This document shows, piece after piece, positions 35,269-49,840 of a stretch of DNA of 64,000 nucleotides. The notes beneath the pieces are model-generated. The model did no database searches. It had not been told where the DNA came from and saw only the letters and a list, made by a program, of their open reading frames with translations. Where the stretch lies: positions 225,001 to 289,000 of the forward strand of contig JACVVK020000391.1 in the NCBI GenBank assembly GCA_018292915.2, in the 5' to 3' direction. Every line of letters starts with the position of its first letter. Position 1 is the first letter of the stretch. Source of the stretch: Batillaria attramentaria. Its lineage: Eukaryota > Mollusca > Gastropoda > Batillariidae. The translations under genes were made by a program, and so were the position numbers.

Positions 35269-37221
35269 ATGGCGTTCTTGCAGGTAGGCGTCGTTTGGAG
35301 AAAACGGATTTGCTTGTTTCTTTCTTTACCTCAATTTGATATTTACTGATATGGTAGTGTTTGAATGCCTCCTTGTATGGTTATCAATTTGCACGCTTTT
35401 CTCGAGGTGACTCTTTCCGTGCAACACTCAAAATTGCCTGAGCCGTTGCCGGAAACGTCCCTTCTTGGTCTTGTGACTGCATAATCAGATGGGATTCGCT
35501 TTGGCATAGAATGGAATTAGAATGACTGTTTCACCGAACTGATCGGACGGCCACTCCAGTATTTCATATTTCCCCGTCTGCATACTGCGCACTGTCAATG
35601 GCACTTAACTATCCTCCACCCTCCACCTCCCACCCATGCAGTTTTCCGTTATTCCACGTTAGGTGTATTGCTTATGAGGAAGCAAAGTGCAGTACATGGA
35701 ACTGGTTAAACTGGTTTATGCATTATAAAACGGCCAGTTAGTCCAAAAGTTGCTTCATTTTCATGGCCTTTATTTCAGTGGAGAAGGTTCAACTTCTTTG
35801 ACAAAGAGCTGGTGAAAGATCCAGCTACCGATCAGCCATTTGACCAGCTGAAGGTGAGATTGTGGAGAGGCCCTCAGAATAATTATCATTATTATTTTCT
35901 ATTTTTATTTTTGTTATCATTACTAGTAAATAACATTATTAACCTTGGTCTTGCGGAATTGTCATATGCTGAAAATGTCATAGAGGTATACTGGAATATT
36001 CTGTTTTCAGAGCACCTCACAGTTAATGTTAGTGTTACGTGAAGTTTCACAAATCACATAGTGACATATACATGAATTCAGTATTTTTGTATCATGAAAT
36101 CTGAGAGACAGAAAAGTGACAGTGAGTTTTGTGTGGCTCCCAAACTATGGTTCTATCCAGCATTAGCAGTTAAGGAGGGTGATTCCGGTTTCAAGAAACA
36201 GTGATATAATTATACATTTTCCTGTGTATTACTGCTAGGACGTGAACGTCTCGGCATGCACAAGCGGCCGTGGTCAGCTGATCGTCGGCGACTTCGAGGG
36301 CAACATCTACTTCATTAACCGTCAGCTGCTGCTGTCGACATTCAAGGCGTATGAAATCCGTGTCTCACATGTCCATCAGATGAAACAGCACAACATCTTA
36401 GTCACTGTTGGGGTAAGTGTTTTGCTAAATGTACCTGGGAGCGGGGACAGTCAGGGGGTAGAGCGATAGGTTTTCAGTGCTCGGGTTGTGAGTTCTGTCC
36501 CCTGCTGGGGCCAGATATTTGTAGTGGCCTTTTTCTCGCTGCCCTGTCTTTGATATCACCTTATCTCATAAAAGTCCATCCAAAAGTTGCATTTTTATGT
36601 GAAATCTTCAGATCACTAGAAGCCACTTGAAGCCACTATTACGCAATCTGTAGCAGTCTTGGGCCTAGCGAGAAAAGCACACACCTTGTGTAATAGTGGC
36701 TTGAAGTGCTCCTGCTTGTGAACAGTGGCTGTTTCTTTTATCCAGTCTTATAATATAGCCAGCAGGGGTTGGTCGGGCCCAGTCTCTTAAGAGTTAGGTG
36801 GTGGGCAAGGATGTTACACTCTTACACACCCACCCTCCCACCATTGAATTCACCATATTCCGCTGAAACCATTACGTCATTTTAGCATGGCGGGGTTTTG
36901 AGAAATGTGCAGAGATTGACACACATTCCACACTTCTCCTTTCACGGCTTTGTTTTCCTCGAAATGGCGTTCACTGTTCTGCTAGATTTCCATTTACACG
37001 ACATCAACATGTCTGGCCCAAGCCAATTTGACAGGATGGGGATGGGGATGAGATGTATTACACTTACAGTCAAACCATGGGACTGAGTAGCAGCATTGCA
37101 TGTACCTGTGTCCTTTGGTTGCTTTGTCACATGCGCACTGTTTGTGGAGCCGTTGCGTTTGTCTCCAGGCAAAACAGTAATTGTGGAAATAGCCACAGCC
37201 GCTGGTAATTTTATCTCTTGT

Positions 37222-37266
<45 letters not shown>

Positions 37267-39574
37267 GCCAGGGGCAACCCGTGTATGATGCTGCACATCA
37301 TGTGTTTTTAGTTAAATGTATGTGTGGAGGCAGGTTGTGTGTGTTTCTGGGTGAGTGAGTGTGTGTTCTTGCTATTATGTGATTTGTTAGTCACGTAATG
37401 TGTTGGTTGATTACAGGAAGATGAGCAAGGTGTGAACCCCATCATCAAGGTGTGGAATCTGGACAAGGTATGACAATGATACTTCAGTTGCCAGTGTAGC
37501 GTGTGAGTCGTGCCTCCTTAATAAGTTTTGTACTGGGCCTGGGATTCCCACCACCCACATGTCAGCAAGAGCAACAGTGCTTTAAAACGAACACCCACTG
37601 TCTACATACAGTGTTGCAGTGGTCGTGCTTGTGTCCTGAATTTTGCATTCTAATGCTTGGGTCATGAGTTCATATCACGGCTGGGGCCAGATATTTGTGC
37701 TGGCTTTTTCATCGTTGCCCCATTCCTTGATATCACCCCTATGTGGTGGAAAAGGACGTTAAACCCCCAAACACCCACCCCACCCTGCATTTTGCAATAG
37801 AAAAAGCAAAGGGTCAATAAAAATGCACAATCATCGCACAGCGCTCTTTCTGTTGTCGCCCAACTGGCTACTGACCAGTGTAGTCAAACTCGCGTCACGT
37901 ACTGCTGACTGGCCCCCCGGCTATAACTGACAAAGGATTAGCCCAGCAGGCAGAGAGGCTGTCAAAGCAGTTTCAAACTGCATACAAGTACACAGGGGTC
38001 CCTTGAAAATGCATCGGGCGTCCCTAAAACGCATTATATTCTCCAGAAAATGTGTTAAACGTGACCCCCAACAATTGGGTAAAGCGCCTGTACAATACTC
38101 AGTCATTATTATTATTTCTGTTACCCCTGCTGTTGGTTAGGTCTGTAATTGTCATGTTTCTGTGCTGGAGAGAAGATGCATACAGTTTTAATGATTGTTG
38201 GATAGTGGAAGAAGTTTGAACATAACTTGCATGTATGGTAGGAGTTGTTTTAAACTAAGTAGTAACTGATGCTGCTGAATGTGTTGTCCAGATGGATAAG
38301 AGTATTCCTGCCTGCACGCGTCTCACACGAGCGATTCCTGGCAACAAGCCCACACCTGTGAGTATAAATGTCTACATTTAGTAGTAGTAGTGGTGGTAGT
38401 AGTAGTAGTACACTCTAGTAGTGATTTACAGTTATTGTGTTATTTTGGTGTCATTGTGCCATCATAAAACTGTCCTATAAAAAAAAAAAATTATACCATA
38501 CCATAGAATAAAAGTAAATGTACACACATTTTAATCAAACGTATAATTATGTCCAGATTTTGGTGAAATGAGCATGTTTTTGTATGCTTCTTTTGTTTTG
38601 CTCAAATCGCTTTAGTATAAAAGAGGATGGTTGACTCTTGCAGGAAGGTTGAAAATTATGGAAGGTGGGGGTGCTCAGGTACAGGAGTAGATACCACAGA
38701 TATTATAGGCTTTGATCACAGTAATTGCATGCATACGTGTGTGTGCGACCTATGTTGGAAAAATCCCTGCTTGCCTCAGTTGGGATTCAAACCCTCGAAA
38801 GAAGTGCTAATCACTACACTACGGGGGCCAGTCACATATTGCTTTGGTTTTATCTGTGATGCTGCAAATAAGTGCGGGTGGGTAAGTGGGTGTTTGGGGA
38901 TTTAATGTCCTTTTCCACCACATATGGGCGATATCAAAGACGGCCGGGGCAACGATGAAAAAGCCAGCACAAAGATTTGGCCCCAGCCGTGATATGAACT
39001 CATGATCTGAGGATTAGAAGTCCAACACTCTACTATTCGGCCGCCGTGGCTCCCCTGCAATTAGTGCACGAGGTCCTCACCTACAGTTGTGTGCGTGTTT
39101 CAGGTGACGTGCTTCACGGTGCATGAGAATCTCAACTTCATGGCTGTAGGTTTCGAGAACGGAACTGTCATTCTGTTCAAGGGAGACGTGACCAGGGACA
39201 GGTGAGCGTCGTAAGGAGAGTGTACCCGTGCTTTCACTTGAATTTTGATGCGTCACGATTTCATCCGATGGTAAACACAGTTTACAGCCTGTGTTACAGC
39301 TGACAAAATTTTCACATTGTTAAACCCTGTCTGACCATGAAGGGGAAGCTCATCAATTTGCTAAATCTTTTAAGACAATCATGCTAAGTATATAAAGATA
39401 TAAAACCCACACAATTTTTCAACGACCCTGTAAAAACGATTAAAAAAAAAAATTATGCCATTATTTTTTATGTGGCCATTTTATTTGATTTGAACTTTTT
39501 GTACAGTGGTATGCATGCTACTGTTCCTGCTCTGTCTCTCTGTCTCTCTCTCTCTCTGTCTCTCTCTCTCTCTG

Positions 39575-39625
<51 letters not shown>

Positions 39626-40201
39626 GTATGTTGTTACTATTGTGAGTGTTATTATGTTTTATTTTCTGGTCATGTGTGTCATATGTTCCCTGTACCCCCA
39701 ATTTTTTTTATTTATTTTTTTTTAAATAAAACTTGAACTTGACTTCTGTGTCTTTCCTCTTTGAGTGCCGTTTAGTTTTCATCACGCAATGACTTGAAAG
39801 TGGGGATGTGGCTGCGGCCGCGGCCGTCTGAGACAAATTCTCCTGCATCAGTACTTTTATCTCGATGTTGCAGGCATAGCAAACAGCGCGCTGTGTATGA
39901 AAACAGCAAACCAATCACAGGGCTGGCGTTCAGAAGCAGTGCGAAGGACGTGTTCCTGTTCGTGGTGACGGAGTTCAGCGTCCTCTCTATCAACATCACT
40001 AGCAAGGACACAAGGGTAAGTGTGGTCATGTCTTTACCATGATCTGGTGAAAGGGGTCCAAGCGTTGTGGATTTGATGGGTGCTTAGGTCCTCTCTGTGT
40101 TAAATCTACACCTGTAGTTATCTGGAAAAAGGATTTAAGTGCAATGGATTTGATAGACACAGACCTTTTATTTTATTGGTGGTAGATAAAGTAAGACAAT
40201 A

Positions 40202-40260
<59 letters not shown>

Positions 40261-40276
40261 AACAAATGAAGAACCG

Positions 40277-40343
<67 letters not shown>

Positions 40344-43300
40344 AACAACAACAGGTAAATAAAGAAAAAAAAAGCAAACAGGTGAATGAATGCAATGAGT
40401 ATTTGGATGAAATTTAAAAAATCAGATAAAATTTGATAAAAACACTGTATTAACAATGTAATAAAATCATGGGTGCACACTCAAAACAACAAGATCCTGA
40501 GCAGACTAAAGAAAACTGGTGACAAAGAGAAAGTCACATGATAGTTCATAACGACTAATGGTATTTCTCCTATTTCAGCTTCAACTAGAGCAGTTTGGGG
40601 CAAAGCGTGGGAACGTCGTCATGAGCGACGGTAGTCAAGACAACCAGCTTGTGATTGGCCGCCAGGATGTAAGTTTTTGTTGTTTTCTGTTCATCAGTTT
40701 TCACTTTTGACTGCGTGTTAGTAATGTCTTCATTGTCATCGTCATCATCATCATCATTGATCTTTGTTTGTGTTGTGTGGTATGTTTGGGGGAAGGACAA
40801 CAGTGTTTGAGTTTAGTGTCGGTTTGGTTTTGGTGTGTTTTTTCTTGTTGTGTTTTGTTCTTGTTGTTCAACTTGTTGGGAGGGGAGCCGGGGTGGCCGA
40901 ATAGTAGAGCGTTGGACTTCTAATGCTCGGGTCATGAGTTCGTATCCCAGCTGGGGCCGAATATTTGTGCTGGCTTTTCCATCACTGCCCCGTCTTTGAT
41001 ATCACCCGTATGTGGTGGAAAAGGACGTTAAACCCCCAAACACCCACCCACCCACCCTGTTGTTGTTGGGAGCTGGGGTGGCCGAATGGTAGAGCATTGG
41101 ACTTAGTCTTACAATGCTCGGGTCATGAATTCAAATCCCGGCTGGGGCCAAATATTTGTGCTGGCCTTTTCTCGTTGCCACATCTTTGATATCACACATA
41201 TGTGGTGGAAAAGGACGTTAAACTCCCAAACACCCACCCCACCCTTGTTCTTGTTGTTGTTTGTTTCTGTTTGTGTGTGTTGGGGGGGGGGGGGGGGTTC
41301 CTCTGTTTTTTTTGGTTTTTTTTGCATTGGTTGGTCATTTGTTTGTCTTTTGTTTTTGCTTTGTCTCTTTCCTGCGTGACTGACTGTCATGAATTGTGTT
41401 TGGCAGGCGGTCTATTTCTACCAGCCTGATGGTCGCGGCCCTTGCCTGGCCTTCGAAGGGGAAAAACTCCAACTGCACTGGTTCCGTGGTTATCTCATTG
41501 TGGTTAGCAAGGAGAGTAAGACCATGCCGAGGGCCCCTCCCATGTGAGTTATTTCCCCTGCCTCATATCTATGACAGCTGGTCGAATCTTAACCACTAGA
41601 CCACCCAACATCTCAAATAGTTTTTAAAACACATTTGCAAAGTCTTGTGTGAGATCTTTCTGAAACTGAGACGCTGGGCGTAGATAGGTTAAAGCTGTTG
41701 GGTGGGGGGTTTAGTTTGCAAAAGGTCCAGTGTGATCACTGTGTATGTCGTGGTTATTGTTCCTTGGTAGGGGGAGCCACAGTCTGGAGATGAACCTGGT
41801 GACCGTCTACGACATCCACAACAAGTTTATCGCGTACACTGCTCCGTACCCGGAGGTCATCGACATCATGTCTGAAGCTGGCGCCATCTATATCCTGTCA
41901 GGGGACCGCAGGGTATGTTGCTGAGACTGGCAAACTCTTTGATCCCCGTATGGAAATGCTTGCAGAGTGTGACAATTTGGGGTTTTCCAATGAGTTTTCC
42001 GACATTGTCTGCTGATAGTTATCACTTTCACCCTGTGAATTATCTTTGGTGGTTATATCTCGCGTAAATCACATTGGCCCTTTTAGTCAGGCCCGATATT
42101 GTAGACCGCGTACTGCCCTCTCTCTTCCTTTTGCTGTGCTGGTCACATGGTCATTAACACAAAGCTGGAAGAATGGGACATCCCATCTTTATCACTGGGT
42201 CTTTGGTTTTTTCAAGCTGCATGCAGGAAAGGTTTCAGGCAGTTACGGTTTATTTCTGGCGTCTGTCTGTGAAATCGTTTTAGTCTGACGGTGAGCCGAA
42301 AAAAAAGAAGATACATGTAGAAGAATTACGTTTTGGGAAACACTGTAGTGTTATGGTACCTGGCGATAACTTGGTAAGCACGGATTGCTTACAGTTACAA
42401 CTCCAGCATTCAGACACACACTGCAGTGTCACTGTGTTGTTTGACTTTGCTACTTACTCAGTCATAGTTTGACTGCTGTAGTTCATTGTGACTTCCGTCC
42501 CCAGTTGTACCAACTTCAGGAGAAGGACACGTCCACAAAACTGGAGATCCTTTTCAAGAAAAACAACTATCTTCTTGCCATCAGGTAAGATTGTGTGGTG
42601 GGGGGGGGGGGGGGGGAGATATTTTGTGGTTTTTTTTTTCTGTTTTGTTTTGGGGTTGTTGTTTTTTTGTTTGTTTGGGTTTTTTTGTTTGTTTGTTTTT
42701 TTGGTTTATTTAAAAAAAAAAATTTTCATTGGTTTTTGTTTTTTGTTGGTGAGGGTGGGTGGGGGGTGGGGTCGGTAACAGGAACCAGATTAACTAAATT
42801 TGCTTACAAACTGAATACAGTGCATTGTGCTTACAACTGCTCAGAAGGGACCAAAACAAATATAAACAGAAGACACGAACAAAAACATGCATCTGCCATT
42901 ACAAGAATAAGCTTAGCTGTGTAACTTGCATGCTCCTTGTGCATCCAGTCATCACATGTAACTTGTATGCTCCTTGTGCATCCAGTCTTCACGTAACTTG
43001 TACGCTCCTTGTGCATCCAGTCATCACACGTAACTCGCACGCTCCTTGTGCATCCAGTCTTCACGTAACTTGTACGCTCCTTGTGCATCCAGTCTTCACG
43101 TAACTTGTACGCTCCTTGTGCATCCAGTCATCACACGTAACTTGTACGCTCCTTGTGCATCCAGTCATCACACGTAACTTGTACGCTCCTTGTGCATCCA
43201 GTCATCACACGTAACTTGTATGCTCCTTGTGCATCCAGTCTTGCCAAGAGTCAGCAGCTGGACCAGGATGGCCTGATGGCGATATTCACTCAGTACGGCG

Positions 43301-46300
43301 ACCATCTGTATGCCAAGGGGGACCATGACGGAGCCATTCAGCAGTACATCAAGACTATCGGCAAATTGGAGGCATCGTACGTTATACGCAAGGTATGCTC
43401 TGATCTGTTCAGTGCCCGTAATTTTCCACTTTTGGTTGATTTTTGCTTTCCAGGAATCTGCTGCTTCTTTTTTTTTTTCTTTTTTCTTTTCCTTAAAAAT
43501 CAGTGTCCTGCCACAGAGTTAAAAAAAAAACCAACTAATTTCTCCAGTGACTTGCTTAAAAGGCAGCAGAGGCATGACTGTAGGCTTCCTGCTTTTTGTT
43601 GTTGTTTTTATTGTCTTTTTCCATTTATAATTTTTTGTTTTGTGTGCTTGAAAAAAAAACAAACACCCTACCCCCCGCTCCCCGTCAGTAGATATCATAC
43701 TCATGTGTAAGAGAAGATGGATCAGTTGAAAACATTCATTAAGATGACATGCCTGCATTTTATTTACTTATTTCATTGGTGGTCGTCGTTTTGATCGTGT
43801 TCTTCCAGTTTCTGGATGCCCAGAAAATTCACAACCTGACCAAGTACCTTCAGGCGTTACACAAGTCCCAGCTGGCAACAGAGGAACACACCACGCTGCT
43901 CCTCAACTGCTACACAAAACTCAAGGATGTTTCCAAGCTGGACGAGTTTATCATGGTCAGTTTCTTAACCCTTTCAGCCCTTGCTGGTTCCAGGCCTGAA
44001 TGCTGTCCCTGTCCTGGGCACTTTTTTTGCCTAGCCAGTCAGTCAGTTAAAAAAACAAAAATCGCTCAAACCCATGTGTAAACCTGATCCATACAAAGGA
44101 AAGGAAGTGCACAGCAGAGTAGTGCCCCTTGTTTCATGAATATTCAGTAGTCTGGCCAATGAGGAGCGAGTAGAAATTTTCACTAGCTTGCAGGTACATG
44201 TACCTGCGTAGGCATACGCGGCGGGTTCCTCGCGCAGGTACATGTACCTGCGTAGGGCTGAATGAGTTAAGTTTATAATCTTATGATACACATGTAATGA
44301 TAATCAACACCAGCAGCGATGACAGCAGCATATTAATCATAATGTAATAATGAAGAAAAAAAACAACAGGTTTACATATATCAGAATCAGACAAATGTCC
44401 AATTACTTTCTTCTCAAAGCGGGCATAATTGTGTCCTTTTACAGTATTTCTGTGCCACAATGGACAGTGTTGAGGACAAATGTCCAATTGCTTTCTTCTC
44501 AAAGCGGGCATAATTGTGTCCTATTACAGTATTTCTGTGCCACAATGGACAGTGTTGAGGACAAATGTCCAATTGCTTTCTTCTCAAAGCGGGCATAATT
44601 GTGTCCTATTACAGTATTTCTGTGCCACAATGGACAGTGTTGAGGACAAATGTCCAATTACTTTCTTCTCAAAGCGGGCATAATTGTGTCCTTTTACAGT
44701 ATTTCTGTGCCACAATGGACAGTGTTGAGGACAAATGTCCAATTGCTTTCTTCTCAAAGCGGGCATAATTGTGTCCTATTACAGTATTTCTGTGCCACAA
44801 TGGACAGTGTTGAGGACAAATGTCCAATTACTTTCTTCTCAAAGCGGGCATAATTGTGTCCTAGTACAGTATTTCTGTGCCACAATGGACAGTGTTGAGG
44901 ACAAATGTCCAATTACTTTCTTCTCAAAGCGGGCATAATTGTGTCCTTTTACAGTATTTCTGTGCCACAATGGACAGTGTTGAGGACGAATGTCCGGGCT
45001 GGAGCATAACACATTTGTCCTATTAGTTCACACAGATGTAAAGCCATATTGACAATAAGAAGAATAAAAAATAAAAAAAAACTAATAAGAAAATAGCAAC
45101 ATCAATAATAGTAATAATGATAATATGTGTACTTAATCCCAGTTTCTTGGTCATATGTGGTGGAAAAAGACGATAAATCATTAAACATCCACCCATTTTC
45201 TTGGTCGTATGTGGTGGAGAAAGACGATAACCCCTTAAACATCCAACCATTTTCTTGGTCATACGTAGTGGGAAAAGATGATAAATCCTTAAACACCCAT
45301 CCAGTTCCTTGGCTCAAACGAAGTGCTGTGAGCTGCACATACAGTCATTTGCGTGTTGCAGACAAAAGATCGGGAGGTTGACTTTGACGTGGAGACGGCC
45401 ATCAAGGTGTGTCGCCAGGCAGGGTACCATCGTCACGCGCTGTCACTGGCAGAGAAACACGAGAAACATGAATGGTACTTGAAGATTCAGCTGGAGGACA
45501 TTCGTGACTATCAAGCTGCGCTCACGTATATCGCCCGCCTCGATTTTCAAGCAGTTAGTATTTTTCTTTTTTTTTCTTTTTTTACCACTTGATTGTCCCC
45601 TTCGGGAAATTCTGGCTGCACCCCATGGGGGAAGTGCGTTGCTGCAGTGCAGCGCTGCCGAAGCTACCTATCCTATTCAGCGCTTTTTTTTTTTTTTTTT
45701 GTTCCATGTGTTACACAAAAAAACTTGTATGCATCTTCACTACAAAAACCGATGGCAATTCGACATTAAGATGGAAAGGACAGCTGTCATTAAAGCATCA
45801 CGAAAAACTAGGAATGATCACAAGACACAGGTTGCACACAAAAATGGTCCCACCGAGCATATCGTGGCAGAATCATGATGAATATTGGTCTCAGCGGAAC
45901 CAGTACATCCAAACAAAAAGTTCAGACCCGAGCTTGCCGCCTCCTTGCCGGAAATCTCAGTTTGAGGAGGAACCTGGTGCGCATGACCACCCACGGTAGC
46001 AAGCTGGACCTTGATTGTCTGTTACAGGCGAGTCATCTGCTAGGGCTACTGGACGGGCCAAACGTTCAGACGCATACAAATTTGTTCTTCCTTTTTCCTG
46101 CATGCATGGTGTGTGGTTGTTTCTCACCTGTGTGTCTCGTGTCAGGCGGAGAACAGCATGAAGCAGTACGGCAAAGTGTTAATGGCTGAAGCCCCACAGG
46201 AAACGACGGAGCTACTCAAGCGCTTGTGTACCGACTACAAACCCACCAACCGTGAGCTATCATTTTCTGTTGCCTCACTAAAAGAAACTCCCACGAAACA

Positions 46301-48569
46301 AGTCTAGGTTCTGTTACATGTGAGCATAATAACAGCTGAACTTACGTCTTTTGTTGTACGTATGTAAGTTGTTATGTGATAGACAAACTAAATGAGTCTG
46401 TGTAATAAACCTGTTTGTTTAGAACAAAATTAGTGAGTGTTTTTTTTTTTTCTTTTTTAACTTGCCTGATGGTCCCTAGTTTCTAATGAAAACTACTCGT
46501 GCCCATTATTATTAATATCGCCTCTTTGTGGTGAGATTGTGCTGTAGGGAATGATGATGATGATGACGGTGATTCTAGAGCCCCTGGTGGATCAGACGAG
46601 CCTGGAGGGAGCAGTGCCTCGGATCCAGCACGCCAATGCGGAGGAGTTCATCCACATCTTCGTCAAAAACAGCGCCCAGCTTACGCAGTTTTTGGAACAC
46701 ATGGTGGAGGTTAGTAAGCAGGCATCATGAACAGTTCTGTTAGAGATTGGAGACAGATTGAGTATCCATGTTTGTGTGCATGCGTGTGTGTGTGTGTTAA
46801 AATCGGGGCGGTCGGTGGTCTAGTGGTTAAGAGACTTGTCACCAATGCGAGAGGTCAGGGGTTCGAGTCCCACTCAGGGCAAAGAATTTGTCCTTCCCGT
46901 ATGTGGCACCGTTCATTCGGGCCGATCGTCGGGTGTTCTCTCTGAGTACTCCGGCTTCCTCCCCCTCTGCTTTGGAAATGGTCAGCCCACCAAAATTGAA
47001 AAATAAATGCAATTCTAAATTCCAAAATTGAATTAGCTGAGCTGACCCTTCGCACCACGTGATTGTAATGTGTTTATGGCCAGTGTGGGAATGCATGTGA
47101 TTCACATGAGCGTGCGTGTTGGGTTCAGTTTGCGGCGCTTTGAGCCGATTCATGAAATTGGGTAAAGCGCCTATACAATACTCATTATTATTATTAAAAT
47201 GCCCATTGTTCTTACGTGAGAGTAGCATTAGTCAAGAACCATTTCAAATTATTATTGTTTGTTATTATAAGAAAATATAAAGAAAAACTGATTTGTAACG
47301 GACAGCTTGATACCAGGACACTTATACTGCCACAAATAACAATCAGTTCTAAAATAATCGTGAAGGAAATTGATTTTGCGTGACGTCTGTCTGTTCAGGT
47401 CCAGCCTAACTCCTCCAGTCTGGTGTACAACACATTGCTGGAGCTCTATCTGCATGATATGGTGCATGAAGCGTCCATCTCGGTGAGTACTTGAGAACTG
47501 TTCTGTGCCTTCTGGGTTTTTTTGGGTTTTTTTTTCCTTGATCACAAACTGTTTTGTTATAACTTTCTACCTCTTGTACCTCTTAGCAGAGTGTTGCATA
47601 CCTCACTTATGTTTTGTTCTGTTGAAACTGAACGATTAGAAAAATGAAGATGAGGTTTTTGAGTGGATTTTGTTGTTGGTAACAGGCACGCGTTGATCGG
47701 GAGAGGAAGACATTGGAGATGCTGAAGAACCCAGATGTGAGTCTCTCTCAGAATCTGCCTCTTTCTCTGTCTAATTTGTCTCTCTGTCTCTGTCTCTCTC
47801 TGTCTTTCTCTGTGTCTGCCTGTCTCTGTCAGTCTGTCTGTGTCTCTCAGTCTGTCTCTTCTCTCTCTCTCTAGTTAGATAATTGTAGTACAGTAGAACC
47901 TCGTTTGGGCGATCATCCCTTTGAGAGACCACCTGCCTGTGCAGACCAATGTTACAATGATACTGGGTTGCACTTCTTCACTGTCTGAAGCTTCTTTTGG
48001 GTGGCCACCTCTCTTTTAAGACCACTCTTATCTGGCCAACAGAGTGGTCGCCCAAAAGAAGTTGTACTGTACTTAGCAACAGCAGGTATGAAAATGTTTA
48101 ATGTTAACTGCCTCTACCCTTGTAAAATAAAGATTCATTTATTCATTGGTTCTCTGTCCTTGTCTATCTTTGTTGATGCTGCCTCTCTCTCTGTCTCTAT
48201 ATAAGTCATCTATGTTGATCTGTCTCTGTATCACTGTCTCTGTGTGTATGTCTCGCCGTCTGTCTCTGCGTGTATGTACTATGTCTCTCTTTCTCTGTGT
48301 GTGTCAATACCTCTCTCTCCATCTCTCTCTCTCTCTTATTACCTCTGTCTTTGTACAAGTCTCTCACTCTCTCTCACTCACACACACACACTCACGCACG
48401 CAAGCACGCACGCACACGGAGAATGCTAGGAGAGTCCACCTAATGGCTTTTAAACTTGCTAAAATGTATATCTGATTGGATTGATTTGCTCTGGCGGAAC
48501 CCAGCACCCCTGCATCCCACCATGGTTTCAGTCTTTTCAAATTGAAAATCTAAGAGTGTTACCCATGTT

Positions 48570-48613
<44 letters not shown>

Positions 48614-49780
48614 ACCCTGAGTTAATATCGTGTTGACTGTTACAGGCAGGCTACAGTATGGAACAAGCGATGGTGTTGTGCCAAGTGAATAATTTCAAGG
48701 CGGGAATCCTCTACTTGTATGAAAAGGCCCACTTGTGAGTGGCTGCTGCTTGTCTGTCTTGTACATTGTACTTGGGGCACACGCCAAGAACAAATAACTG
48801 AAAAGCATCAACCTAAGTTAATGTGAGGCTTAGAGCTGACGGTTAGATCTCAAACCAAGGTAGATAATTTTTCAGAGCAAAGTTACAGGTACTTTATGTA
48901 TTGTGTCCTTTTGGCGTCAGTGTGTTGGTGTAGAAGTTATCTGAAATTATCTACCTTTGCTCCGAATGAGATAGGAATTATCTCTTAAAATTCTCACAAC
49001 CCTACCCCACAAACAGCCAGGATACTGTGAACACCTCTTGGGGGTGTGCGGTGGTCTAATAGGTAGCGCATCCGACTTCGCCACTGCGCTACTGAACGGC
49101 CGTCACCGTTGTCAGGGCAAGGAGGCGTGGGTTTGAGCCCAGGTCGAGCTTGTGATACGTGATACCAGTTTTTCCTAACTACCGGGCTGCTCATCGGGGG
49201 TTTCTCTCCAGGTTATCCGGCTTTCCTCCCCCAGCAAAATTAAAAAACAGGATAGGTATTGGGTGGTGCTGCACGGTGGCGACACGCTTCCCCTGGGGGA
49301 AGCAGCCCAAATTTCCCAAAAGGGACAATAAAGTAGTAAAAAAAAAAAAAACCCAAAAAAAACACAAAAAAACCCTAGATCTTATTTTTGTTATTTGGTC
49401 TTGGAAATGGTTTATGATTATTGTACATGTTGGTTGCCTTCTGCTCGGATTATGAGGATCTCTGCTCGTGTGTTTCAGGTACCAGCAGATCTTACAGTAT
49501 CACATGGAACACAGCGAGTATGTCCACGTCATGGATGCCTGCAAAAAGTTTGGGTATGTACATTATAACAACTCTGCACGTAACTTTATGGATGTACAGT
49601 GTATTTCCGTCTTTATCAATGTGTCCCTCATGTCAAGACAAAAACCTTTGGTCAGCGTAGTTATTCATACCAGGGTCCGATCAGATATACAGACAAAAAA
49701 AATTTTTCTTTCAGAATAAATCTGAAAACCCACCTCTTCACAGCCTTCAACCAATAACTGTTGCCACATCATCTTGCTGG

Positions 49781-49840
<60 letters not shown>

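Noticed and set aside
43153..43710. 185-residue frame reading through the minisatellite into exon 12
   Set aside because: The part before 43239 is the repeat array and the part after 43392 is intron; only the 51-codon exon is supported by VPS11 homology.
44350..44938. Series of similar 67-residue open frames
   Set aside because: They repeat every 85 bp and are the satellite seen in successive frames.
44391..44995. CRISPR-like array of regular repeats
   Set aside because: Contiguous 85-bp direct repeats without unique spacers in a eukaryotic intron.
45554..46145. Possible extra VPS11 exon between exons 14 and 15
   Set aside because: Exons 14 and 15 already join in phase and match the VPS11 order; the intervening frames resemble decayed repeat sequence.
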